From Sporothrix humicola (lineage: Eukaryota > Ascomycota > Sordariomycetes > Ophiostomatales > Ophiostomataceae): a stretch of 64,000 nt of DNA. Under the pieces are notes generated by a model. It made no database searches. It was given only the letters and a program-made list of their open reading frames with translations, and was not told where the DNA came from. Positions 34,812-45,924 of the stretch are shown in pieces (position 1 is the stretch's first letter; each line of letters starts with the position of its first letter). A program made the position numbers and the translations under genes. The stretch lies in contig WNYE01000068.1 in the NCBI GenBank assembly GCA_021396245.1, forward strand, positions 165,395 through 229,394, given 5' to 3'.

Positions 34812-36382
34812 TTACTCCTTCAGGATGCCCTTTTCCCGCAGAAGAGCCTCGTATGCTGCATAGCGGTCGTCGACGCGGACGCCGTTCCATGTCTCGCGGC
34901 CCTCGTCGTCCTGGCCCAGAACAGGCACACCGACCTGCTCAATGGCAAAGCTGGCTGCCACGTTGCCCCAAGCAGCAGCCTCGTCAAGGCTCTTACCGCG
35001 TGCAATGGCCACAGTAAAGCCACCCAGGAACGAGTTGCCGCCGCCGGTCGGATCGACCACCTCGAGCTTTTTGCCACTACCGTTTTGGGTGTCGCCCTCC
35101 GCCGTCTCGGCAGCCTCGCCGGATACAGCCGGAATCCAGACCTCGACGCCGGCATCAATCGTGATTTCGTCACGAGCAATCGAGCCCTCCTCATCCTGTG
35201 TCAGACCAGCAAAAAGCGAAAACATGTCAATGTCGGGCCGCAGGCCGCCGTGGAGGTCCTGTTTGGGTGCTGGCTTCTTCTTTGCTGCCTTCTTTGGTGC
35301 ATCCGCCGAGTTCTTATCTAAGCGGAGATACCGCCGTCCGCCGTTCTTGGCAACATAGCAACCGTGCTCGGCAGCACGAACGACCAGGGCATACGACTGG
35401 AGTGGCATAGCCGAGAGCAGCTGTTCGCAGGCGCGCTCGACGGCGGCCTTGGACAGCTTGCCCGTCTCCGGGTCCATGCCAGAATGAGGATCGCCCATGT
35501 AGCTGGCCAGTTCTGTGTGATTTGGGCTGCACACGTCAACAACCGGGAGTGTGTTGGTGCAGTCAAGGAGCTCGTCGGGTGTGCAGCGGTCGGGCACGGG
35601 CTCCCAGATAAAGTAGGGGCGGGCGATGATACCTAACGTGGTACAAGCATCCGGGCCAAGGGCATCAATGGCCTTGCGGCGCCGTGACTTGATGTCTGCC
35701 ACCAGGTCACGGCATCGTGAGGCGGAGCTGAGAATGTGGAATGCACGGGCCGTCAAAAGTGATGGCGGAAGGTCTTCGGCTGTGAGTCGTTTCTTTGGCG
35801 TCATGTACTTGAACGCGCGGCGCTCCGCCGCATCGTAACCATTCCAGCCCCGCGTTGTCAATCGTTCCGGGTCGGATCTCATAACAACTGCCGTCTCCCA
35901 GCTGTCGATGAGATCGCCCATTGGCTCTGGAAAGTCCGAGCCCTTGTCGACCACCCAGCCGACGGTCCGTGACAAGTCCGGAGCTGGCGAGAAAAGTCGT
36001 GCACCGAGGGCAGCATAGGCGCCGCCGCCGCCGAGAATGTCACTCACTGGTGGTTTTGGCGGCAGGTACTCAATCTCATCTGAGGCAGTCAGTATGAAGT
36101 CGCTGTTAAAAAGCGAGGCTAGTCTGAAATTTGCCTCCAAATCAGCCACGTAAATTCATCGATGCACTCACCGATAATAAACATGCCCATCGTCACAAAA
36201 TCCGGAATGACTGCTTGTGACGCCTCTGCATTGCCATTTTCTTGACTGTGCGTGGCAGACCCATTCACAGCATCCGAGGACCCCCCGTCGACTCCATTGT
36301 CCTCGCCGTGGTTTGCCGAGCCCTCCTTGTCGCCGTTGAGGGCGAGGCCCTCGAGCGGCTGCTCGAGACCGGATAAGGGCAT
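34812..36382 (-). CDS. PfkB-fold carbohydrate kinase-like protein (MAK32 family)
   Basis: Two exons: 36382-36172 and 36079-34812. The 92-base intron 36080-36171 begins GTGAGT, has ACTGAC near the 3' end and ends TCAG. It restores FVTMGMFIID/EIEYLPPKPP. Product 492 residues. Fold landmarks: IIDEIEYL start, GGGGAYAALGARLF (about 87-100), a central SPNHTELASYMG and the C-terminal DPTGGGNSFLGGF. In PfkB sugar kinases the last motif is DTxGAGD with the catalytic Asp; here that position is Asn (about 419), so ribokinase-type activity is doubtful. Yeast Mak32 belongs to this branch. The central part contains a lysine/alanine-rich insertion (about nt 35265-35310). The first 60 residues are hydrophilic and poorly conserved. 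No ATG lies further upstream in frame; the frame extends only to a GTG at 36520. Confidence 0.85.
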
Positions 36383-37917
36383 GTGAAAGGTCAGTTGAAC
36401 GACAGGGCCCAGAGAATGGCGGGTATGGGCTATGCGGCAAGGCCGGTCTGTGTATGAATCAGCGTTCCGAGAAAAGACGCCCCAATCTTCTTGTTTGTGC
36501 GTGTCTGTTGAAAGTTTCACAAAAAAAGGGTTCGATGTATGTGATGTTGACGGTCGATTTCTCAGATGTCTGGCCTTATCGATCTTTCGGATTTGGAAAA
36601 TGGGGCCCAGGAGTGCGCTAACGAAAAAATAGGTGCTACCGTTGGGCTAGCGACCGGGCTGAACGGGCCTATTTTCGTTGTTTGATGTCGAGGCCAGATT
36701 GGAGATGGGTTAGATTCGAGATGGTCGAAAAGGGGCCGGTTTGTCGAAGCAAAGTCGGCAGAAGGATATGACGGAAGGTGCAGACTGTGAGTGTGCAAAA
36801 AGGAAAGAGCGACCGAGAAGATTTGCTCGGCGAGAGAAAAGTGTGTGAGAAAACCAAAACGTGCAGAAAACAAAAACGTGCAAGAATGCAAGGCCCTGGC
36901 CAGTCACCGCCGGTCTCGCTTTCGTCCCAACAGGCCAGCAGAGGTGAGAACCGACTGATTGGCTTCGTGGATAATTGCTCCTGCCCGGTATGGATACGGA
37001 TAATGCACAATCTGTTGCAAGATCCAGTTTATCAGTCTGCACAGCCAATTCAGGCAAGAATGGCCAGGTCATGACAACAAACGTGCCCATCAATATGAAA
37101 TACAAAGAAGGAGCGACCGATACACAGCTGAACCTCCTGCACGAAGCTTGATTCGGGCAGCCTCCAGCACTGAACTGAGTAATATTTGTAGTGCACACAC
37201 CTGCACTGCTCACACCTTTGTTGGTGATGTCTGCAACCCTCTCTCATGCAGCCGTGTTTGGGAAGCAATTTATGTAAGAATCCTCGCCTCGAGGGCCCAA
37301 GAAGGCAGGTCTCTAAGTGAAATACAGTGGTGGTTCGGGGCTTTTTGGACACTCGCCAGCCAAATGACTAAGAGGGCGTGAGACTGGGCGGGGGTGTCCC
37401 TAGCGCCAGAAGCTCCCTGGGCCGTGCCTGCCTCGAAAAGTCGCTGTGCAACGGGGAAGGCGGGCGATTCCATTTGGGTCGCTCCTTCTCCATTCAATCA
37501 GGGGCTGAGGCTACGTTCATCATCGCGCAAATCTGTCTGAAGAGTGCAGGAAGCTTGCAGCAAATCCCATCCACACTTCAAACGTCGTCTTTTGCCATTT
37601 CCATTTGCCGTTTCCTTCGATTTCGTGCTCATCAGGCAGCACTTTTTCTCAGCGCTTTCCAACCTCACTTCCCCTTGTTTTCTTTTGTTTCGATCCGATC
37701 CAATCTCAACAATCGTGTTGCCTAGCTCTAGCTTGCTTGGTATAACTTCGACCCGAGCTCGCTCCTCGTCCATCTGATCTTTTCAGCCATCTACAGCCTT
37801 TTCCTGCGATTTTGCTTCGTTTCGATCCTTTTGTCGCTTCGCCGGTTGCCGCCGCATCACCTCCTCGTCCGAACACCCCGACACCCTCTCCTTCCTCATT
37901 CTAGAGTATTGCCCGCC
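36383..37917. other. Divergent promoter region, MAK32-like gene and CAP
   Basis: About 1.5 kb between two divergent starts. The right side (about 37560-37910) is pyrimidine-rich on the plus strand and should hold the CAP transcription start and leader. No gene seen. Confidence 0.5.
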
Positions 37918-39780
37918 ATGGCGACCAACAATATGAACAACCTGACGACGCTCATCAAGAGGTAGGTCTTCTCTCTTTCTGCCCGGCAATGGGCATACGC
38001 TTTGCCATCGGTTCTTTGCTGAACCGAGCTAACTTTGCTCCAGACTTGAGGCTGCCACAGCCCGTCTCGAGGATATTGCGTCGTCCACCATTGAGCTTCC
38101 CCAAGCCGTCCCCGGCCTCCAACAATCCATTGCCTCGCCCGCATCTGGCGGCTCCTCCGTTTCGACTCCCTCAGCTGCTCCGGCCGCCGCCGCCGCCGCT
38201 GCCGCCACTACTGCTGCCGCTGCTGCCCCGAGAGCGCCAGCAGCAGCACCCGCCGAGCCCCTCCCCGAGATCATCGAAGAGTTCGACGTGTTTCTTGACG
38301 GCGCCGTGGCCAAGTTTGTGGAGCTGAGCAACAAGCGTGGCGGTCTTGTGGCCGAGCAGGCTGCCAAGGTCCAGGAGGGTTTCCGCGCGCAGCGCACGTT
38401 CTTGCTCATCTCGACCAAGGCCAAGAAGCCCGATGTCAATGGCGCCGAGATGTCCGTGTACCAGGACCTGCTGAAGCCGACCAACGAGGCCCTGATGGCC
38501 GTCAGCGCCGTCAAAGACAACAACCGTGGCGCCACCGACTTCAACCAGCTGAGCGCCGTGGCCGAGGGTATTATGGTGCTTGCCTGGGTCACGGTCGCTG
38601 GCCGGCCCTTTAAGATGGTGGAGGAGTCGCTCGGTGCTGCCCAGTTCTTTGGCAACCGCGTGCTGAAGGAGTACAAGGACAAGTAAGTGCAGGACCGATT
38701 CCAGCCTATACCGTTGGAGGACTCATACTAACACATTACAGGGACCCTCAGCAGGTTGAGTGGGTGCAGGGCTTCTACCAGGTGTTCCGCGACCTGGCCG
38801 ACTACACAAAGGAGTACTTCACCAACGGCGTCCCGTGGAACGCCAAGGGCAAGCCGGCCGCCGAGGCTGCCAAGGAGGTGGCCGCATCATCAGCCGGTGC
38901 CTCGTCTTCGTCCGCGCCTCCGCCACCCCCGCCGCCCGGTCCTTCCGCAGGTGGTGCTCCCCCTCCGCCGCCGCCACCACCTCCCGGCCCCCCACCTGTT
39001 CTGCAGATTAAGGAGGAGTCCGCCCAGTCCAACGGTGCCGGTGCCGGCACGGCCCACGGTGCTGTGTTCTCGGAGATCAACAAGGGCGCAGACGTGACCA
39101 AGGGCCTGCGCAAGGTCGACAAGTCGCAGATGACGCACAAGAACCCGGCGCTGCGAGCAAGCTCGACAGTGCCTGGCGGCCCGGCAGCAGGTGGCCAGCG
39201 TGGCAAGAGTCCGGTTCCGGGTAAGAAGCCGAAGCCGGAGAGCATGCGGGTCAAGAAGCCGGCCAAGAAGGAGCTCGACGGCAACAAGTGGACAATCGAG
39301 AACTACGACAAGGAGGCTGCGGCAGCGCTCGGCGGCCCCATTGAGATCGAGGCCAGCATCAACCAGTCGATCCTGATCAGCAAGTGCTCAAACGCCACGG
39401 TGATTGTGCGCGGCAAGGGCAACGCCGTCACGATTGAGAACACGGAGCGCCTGTCGCTGGTCGTGGAGACGCTGGTGTCGTCGGTCGACGTCGTCAAGTC
39501 CAAGAACTTTGCCCTGCAGGTGATGGGCACGATCCCGACGGTCATGCTCGACCAGGTCGACGGTGCCCAGGTGTACCTCAGCAAGGAGAGCACGTCGACA
39601 AAGGTGTTTATGAGCAAGACAGAGGGCGTGAACCTCAACATCCTGCCGCCGGCCGAGGCGCTGCGCGCAGACGAGGAGGAGGGCGACTACAAGGAGGTGC
39701 CGCTGCCGTCGCAGATCTGCTCGTACTTTGACACGGAAAAGGGCGAGCTGGTCAGCGAGATTGTGTCGCACGCCGGTTAA
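37918..39780 (+). CDS. cap1: Adenylyl cyclase-associated protein (CAP/Srv2)
   Basis: Three exons: 37918-37961, 38044-38682 and 38742-39780. Introns are 37962-38043 (GTAGGT..CAG) and 38683-38741 (GTAAGT..CAG, branch ACTAAC). Product 573 residues. CAP binds adenylyl cyclase through an N-terminal coiled coil, accelerates cofilin-driven actin disassembly through its helical domain, and recharges actin monomers through its WH2 and CARP domains. Visible in order: coiled coil (KRLEAATARLEDIA, about 14-27); alanine-rich spacer; helical folded domain (DVFLDGAVAKFVELS through ADYTKEYF); proline runs (about 288-326); WH2-like GLRKVDKSQMTHKNP (about 349-363); CARP beta-helix domain from about 406 (KWTIENYDKEAAAAL) to the C-terminus (CSYFDTEKGELVSEIV). 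All domains are intact. It is slightly longer than most orthologs because of the Ala-rich and Pro-rich spacers. Confidence 0.95.
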
Positions 39781-42599
39781 GCAGGAGTGTGTTTTGGAGA
39801 GCTAGTATGAGACGAGGTTGTGTTTGTCTTGGAGAGAAGGGACGTTTTTATTTGTCTGTATATCTCTGTATTGTGTAGCGGTCGTTGTGAGCGATGCTGG
39901 TAGTGCGCGGTCAGGATACTGTTTCCTAGGCAGAATCTCATCCGATCTTGTTTATAGATGTTCTAAAAGAGCTTTCTAATCCACTTGCTGCGTCTTTGGT
40001 TGTTCAGATGGATATTCAACGAAACCATACTGGTGACTTGAAACATATAAAGTGATCCTCCCATATACGCTTTTGGAAAGGTTACCGGTGTTGTTTGCCA
40101 TCAGATTGGTATCTTACGATTCGTTTGTACGTCGTAGCCTGGCACAAAATCAGTTATGATTAAGTAGCATCCTTCCATAAGAAATCATTCTTTCTTTCGA
40201 TGTTTTATGCTGCGTTGTTTACTTTGTAACGTATTTTTTTTTGCGTTTCTTCTGTATATCATCTCTGCACATAAAACTAGTTGCACCAAATGGTAATTAT
40301 GACAGCTGACACGTGGAAACTGTCATGAAAGCCACGCACACAATATGATAGCACGAAGCCAGCTTTGCCCTCATAGATAAGATAAATAAAGTCAGGGGAT
40401 AACAAGGTGCTTGGTCTGACAGCCTCGGGCTGACATCACCATCCTGGGCGAGGGGATATCTTTATTTGCTTCTGATTCAACTAATGCATCTGATATCTTT
40501 GGTTTGAATACGTCGCATAGAATTGCCGCAAGTAGCCATCAAAATATGCAAATGTCAGGCTGTGGCACAGCTTCACGATTTGGCTTGAAACGGCACATAT
40601 TATTCTTCTTTAAACTTATTTCCTGTTAATTCCTTTTACTGCTGTGGTAAACAAGCACGTCCCCCACCATGGAGATCGTGGAGGGCGGCCTTGTTCCACA
40701 GCGGCAACATATCACCGAATCTAGCCTCGATATTCCATAAAGAAAGTAAAGGGTTTGGTTACAGCATCATCCAGGGGCTGAACACCTGCGGAAGTTGCCG
40801 ACCGGGCCTCAGGTCAAGATGTAAAAAGGGAAAACAAGCCAGCAATACAAAGCACGGGCTCAAAATAAGTCAAAACATCCCACCCTGCGTGATCACGTCT
40901 ACACGCAGTAGATATCTGGCCAGGCCCCGTTCACCCCTTGTGGGCTACAAAAAAGTCCCTTCCGTCCGCAAATCAGACGGTTTTCACAAGGTTGAGCCAC
41001 ACGAGACCACGTTTTGAGCAATTTGAGGCTGCTAACTCGCCCAATCGTCAAGATATGATTTTCGACACGAGATCTCCAAGACGGCCGCCTCGTCAGGAAA
41101 ATACTTCCGATCATGTGCGTGCAACATCTCGCCGCCACAGACTCTCCGCAAAATGAGAGGCGCAAAGCAAGGAGAAGCTACTTCCATCCCCAGGATTTCA
41201 TTGTGCGTAGCGTGAAATCCCTTAAAAGCAAAAAAGAGAACCGTTGGGGCGCATCTAAAGTCAAGAAAGCAATGTGAGGTTTTTACGGGGCGCCTCTCCA
41301 ACGGGAATTCCACAGCTGCGTCGTCAGGGCCGTTTAGACGCTTCCAGCAACAAATAGTGCAGAGTCCACTGTGGGGGTTATATTTTGGGGTGGACTTGGG
41401 GAAGGCGACAGTTCCCCAGTTTTTTTTTCTGAGTCGGTCACGGCGCACAACCACCCTTTCCCGAGAGGAGCCTTCCTACCTCGGCTCAATGGAAGGCGGG
41501 ATCCATCAAAGTTTCGCCAGGCCGAATGCCACACCAGTGCGACTGGGCGACACCTGCCACTTTTCTCCTTTCGTGCTGTTCGTGCCTCGCGCGCTGTTGC
41601 TCTTTCTGGATTGCCGTGCCGATGGCTGCTTCCTTGTTGTGCTGTATTACCTGCAGAAAATCACTTGGTGCACTACCTCCGTACGGAGAAAAACACGGAG
41701 AATGGGGTGTCGTTCGCACCTGCCCCTGTCATAAATTCGCGCGTTGCAGACCAGAAGGTGCTATCGGTGCGAAAGTCGGCAGTCTTGTACCTGAAACAGC
41801 CTTTGGTGTTTAATTCTCATGTTGAGGAAAGAGACGGTAAAATGTCTGTTGGTCGAGCCTTCCCGTTGCTACGCAATTGGGGATTCTGCATTTTTTGTAT
41901 TCCACAGCTCCGTCGCTGTCGTCGGCACATGGGGTAGAAACGGCCAGTTATGTCTTGTGTGGGTGGCATTGGCCACTCAACTGAGTATTGTCAGCCAATC
42001 CCCAGCTCGGTGATTTTTTGGTGGGGAGTGGGGAGAGTCGGCCCCTATGGGACAGTGAAGACACAGCCTTTTTGTGCCTTTTGTCTCCCACCAGTGCGTA
42101 ATGCGGCGCGCTAGTGCTCGCAAGACCGCCCACGCCGCCCGCACTTTCCCCCTGTTTTGCCCTTTCACGCGCGCGCTCGCCCTGGCTGGGGGAAGGAACG
42201 AGAGGAACCACCTGCCCGCACACACACAAGATGGCTCTTTCTTCTTTCCCGAGAAGCACCTCGGCGATCGCCCATCGGCCTAGCACAACCCACCCTCACC
42301 CTCCTCCACCACCACGACTAAAGGACTAAAAGAAGAAAGAACCAAGGGCCAAACTCCTTCGACCCCCAGGTCCTTCTTATTGACGACGACTAGACGACAA
42401 GAAAAGTTAATCTTATTAGGCTCGCTCTTGCCCTTCCCGAACCCGCCACAAAGAAACAAGAAAAGGACAAAACCCAGCACGCATCTCGCGACAGGCTCCG
42501 TTTCTTCTCCTTCCTCTCTTCTCTTCTTCTTTTTCTCCCCCCTTTCACAAGCCAAACGTCCGCCCGTTTCTTCCCAACCCGGTCCTCTACACCTTTGGG
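39781..42599. other. Intergenic between CAP and the carnitine acetyltransferase
   Basis: About 2.8 kb. The first 900 bases are AT-rich (CAP 3' UTR and flank). The last 500 contain the pyrimidine/CA-rich leader of the carnitine acetyltransferase gene. Open frames at 41357-41937 start at non-ATG codons and show no domain. The sequence holds CCTCGG hexamers at 41479-41484 and 42259-42264, the core bound by FarA/FarB in fatty-acid induced Aspergillus genes, but that hexamer is frequent by chance. Confidence 0.45.
42021..42033 (+). promoter_or_regulatory. Paired CreA-type sites upstream of the carnitine acetyltransferase
   Basis: GTGGGG occurs twice within 13 bases (42021-42026, 42028-42033) and CTGGGG once at 42186-42191. 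These match the SYGGRG consensus of the carbon-repression regulator CreA, for which closely paired sites are usually the functional ones. Repression by glucose would suit a gene needed on acetate or fatty acids. This is inference from a short motif. Confidence 0.25.
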
Positions 42600-44856
42600 A
42601 TGTTTGCAGCAGTCGCACGAGCTGAGGCAAGGTCGTCTGTGCTCAGAAGTACACACACCAGCACCAGCAGTTTAAGAACACAGCTTGTGAGTATTGCGGT
42701 TTTCCGGCTTTCTGGTCTGATTCGCAGTGGAAAGAGACGAAAAGCGGTTTTCGCGCATGTGACGATGGTTTTGCGGCGGCGGCGGCAGCGAGGGGCAGAT
42801 TGGCCCTCAAAATGCGCCCACCAGCGCTCGACCTCGTTCGCATTGCGATTTCTTGGGATTTCCTGCGAATACCTTCAAAATGGACAGCTTCTAACTTCTC
42901 GCAGAACAAATTCACAATGGCTCCCGCAAAGAAGCAGAGCACCTGGGCCGCAAAGGGTGAGTTTTCTTGTGATTCCCACGGTATTGGGCGATCTCCGATG
43001 CGTCCGGGCGACATCCATACTGACCTGCAATCTCCAATTCCACAGGCTACGTCGAGGACAAGTCCAAGGGCCCCATGCTGCGCTTCCAGGAGTCGCTGCC
43101 GCGTCTGCCCGTCCCCACTCTCGAGCAGACCGCCGCTCGCTACGTCAAGTCGCTCAAGGCCCTCTACCCGGCTGAGGATGTCGCCAAGAGCGAGGCCGCC
43201 GTCAAGGAGTTCATCAAGCCCGGCGGTGTCGGCCAGCGCCTGCAGGAGAAGCTGATCGCGCGCCGCGAGAACCCCGAGATCAAGAACTGGCTGTCTGAGT
43301 GGTGGAACGACGCCGCCTACCTGGCCTACCGCGACCCTGTCATTCCCTACGTCTCCTACTTCTACTCCCACCGCGACGACCGCCGCCGCCGCGACCCCTC
43401 GAAGCGCGCTGCCGCCATTACGACTGCCGCCCTCGAGTTCAAGAAGATGGTCGACCAGGGCACCCTCGAGCCCGAGTACATGAAGGGCGTCCCCATCTGC
43501 ATGGACAGCTACAAGTGGATGTTCAACTGCGACCGTATCCCCGCCCACCCCAAGGACCACTCCGAGAAGCACAACCCGGCCAACAACAAGCACATTGCCG
43601 TTGTCCGCAACAACCGCTTCTACAAGGTCCTCCACGAGGTCGACGGCCGCCAGCTCAACACGAGCGAGCTCGAGGCCCAGTTCCGCCGCGTCTACGAGCT
43701 GTCCGCTGCTGCCTCCAACGCTGCGTCGGAGCCCGTCGCCCCTGTCGGCTTCCTGACCACTGAGAACCGCGACGTCTGGGCTGATGCCCGCAAGGCGCTC
43801 GTCGAGTCCTCGCCCATCAACGCCGAGGCTCTGGCCGCCATTGACTCGGCTGCTTTCCTCGTCTGCCTTGACGAGGCCGCCCCCGTCACGTTCGAGGAGC
43901 GCGCCCACCAGTACTGGCACGGCAACGGCTCCAACCGCTGGTTCGACAAGCCCCTGCAGTTCATTGTCTGCGACAACGGCACTGCCGGCTTCATGGGTGA
44001 GCACAGCATGATGGACGGTACCCCCACCCACCGCCTGAACGACTATGTCAACGAGGTCATCTTCAAGAACAAGCTCGACTTTGACAACCCGAACGTCCGC
44101 TCCAACCTGCCCGAGCCCACCCCCATTGAGTTCAAGATCAACGCTGAGCTCAGCAAGACCGTCGCCGCTGCCGGCGAGCACTTCCGCGACATCATTGGCC
44201 GCCACGAGCTGGCTGTCCAGTCGTACCAGGGCTACGGCAAGGGCCTCATCAAGAAGTTCAAGGTCTCTCCCGACGCCTACGTCCAGATGATCATCCAGCT
44301 GGCCTACTTCAAGATGTACGGCAAGAACCGCCCCACCTACGAGTCGGCTGCCACCCGTTTCTTCCAGCACGGCCGCACTGAGACCTGCCGCTCGGTTTCC
44401 GAGGCTTCCGTCGCCTTCTGCAAGGCCATGGGCGACGACAGCGTCGATGCTGCCACCAAGGAGAAGCTGTTCCGCGAGGCTGCCGCTTCCCACATTGAGT
44501 ACATCTCGTCCGCCCTTGACGGCTTCGGTGTCGACCGTCACCTGTTCGGTCTGAAGAAGCTGCTCGGCCCCGATGAGCCCGTCCCGGCCATCTACGCCGA
44601 CCCTGCCTACTCCTACTCGAGCAAGTGGTTCCTGTCCACCAGCCAGCTGAGCTCCGAGTACTTCAACGGCTACGGCTGGTCCCAGGTCGTTGACGAGGGC
44701 TTCGGTATCGCCTACATGATCAACGAGAACAGCTTGAACTTCAACATTGTCTCCAAGGGTCTTGGCAGCAACCGCATGAGCTTCTACCTCAACGAGGCCG
44801 CCAACGACATCCGCGACCTCCTGACCCCTGGCCTCGAGGCCAAGGCCAAGCTGTAA
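42600..44856 (+). CDS. acuJ: Carnitine O-acetyltransferase, predicted mitochondrial and peroxisomal (AcuJ/CAT2 type)
   Basis: Exons 42600-42686, 42905-42956 and 43046-44856; introns 42687-42904 (GTGAGT..GCAG, branch TTCTAAC) and 42957-43045 (GTGAGT..ACAG). The long form is 649 residues. Exon 1 encodes a classic mitochondrial presequence: MFAAVARAEARSSVLRSTHT, rich in Arg, Ser and Ala with no acidic cluster. Splicing runs in frame through NKFT into the internal ATG at 42917 (context TTCACAATGGCT), which alone would give a 616-residue form. The C-terminus is KAKL; AKL is a type 1 peroxisomal signal. The enzyme moves acetyl groups between CoA and carnitine so that they can cross organelle membranes. 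The choline/carnitine acyltransferase domain fills the protein, with the catalytic His in GEHSMMDGTP (residue 333 of the short form) and the substrate-binding SYQGYGKG segment. Codon bias is very strong, suggesting high expression. Which start is used may depend on alternative promoters or splicing. Confidence 0.9.
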
Positions 44857-45924
44857 ACGGACTGTCGGCTGCCAAACTATAAGAAAAACTACAAAACTAT
44901 AAAATATACACAACCACTACAGACTTGCCACAATCGATGGCGACAACGAGCGATAGAAGGTGTAGAGCGGAGGACCTTTTTTCTCCTTTTTTAATCATGA
45001 AAAAGCAATATCGCGACTTTTTTGGATGTAAAAAGGGACTTTTTATTTGTACATATGGCCTGGATAGATTTTTTTTGCAATCAATGAATTTCAAAAAGAT
45101 ATTTTACATTTTGTTCCGGCTTGTGATGCGTTGTCTTTATGTCTTCTTTTCTTCAAAAAAAAAATTGGGAAAAGAAAAAAAGTAAATAAAATGCTAAATT
45201 AAATGAAATAAATATGAATATAAATATACATAAACTTTGAATAAAATATGATCACAATACACAAGACAAATGATAGGCTGGTCCCGAAGAACTGAAGCCG
45301 AGATCAAGACGAGTACATAGTTGTCCCATTTATTTACTCAATTCTGAAAAGCTCAAGTATCACAATGTTCGGATGTACGAAGACAGAACGGTATATTGGA
45401 TTCACAATCAATTTTACGATACAGATTGTGCTTCAAGTGAAGCACGACGTTGATAATACGGGTACAAGATGGTAAGTAAAAGAACATGATTGATAGAACA
45501 AGTTAGAAAAAAGTAATGGAAAAATAGGTGTGACAGATATAAAAGAACGCCAATGTCTCTACCGCCATAATAAACAAAGACCCCGACGGATAATAGGTCT
45601 TCCAGTGTCCCTGCCGTTCTGTTTGTTGTTTTGATGTTTGGTTTTTCGGTTGTAGTTCGTCGTCCCCTCCCATCCCCCAGCAGCTCCAAGTTAATAAGAC
45701 AGACAGATTCAGAAAAAAAAAGACAGTAGAAAACCAATAGTAATAAAGATAACACAATTTGTCCCTTGGCACCCTTGCAGAAAAAATCAATGGAATGAAA
45801 CAAGACATGGAAAAAAGACACAGTAAAAAGAACAACAAGGAAAGGTTAAAAAAGATATGTCAACCCCGCACACACCCCTGGACCTCCCCTCACATTATAC
45901 TCGACCGGAAGCGACCGAGCAAAC
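44857..45924. other. Convergent 3' intergenic region, AT-rich
   Basis: About 1.07 kb between the stop codons of carnitine acetyltransferase and SWI3/RSC8. It is strongly AT-rich at 45160-45260, with several AATAAA-like elements. No gene seen; frames on the minus strand at 45414-45838 lack domains. Confidence 0.5.

Noticed and set aside
41371..41937. 188-codon plus-strand frame upstream of carnitine acetyltransferase
   Set aside because: Non-ATG start, Arg/Cys-rich translation without a domain, located where the promoter is expected.
42643..44913. 756-codon open frame on the minus strand opposite carnitine acetyltransferase
   Set aside because: It mirrors the strongly GC3-biased plus-strand gene; such bias removes stops from one antisense frame. 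The translation is Val/Leu/Gly/Asp repetitive, has no domain, and starts outside any promoter-like context.
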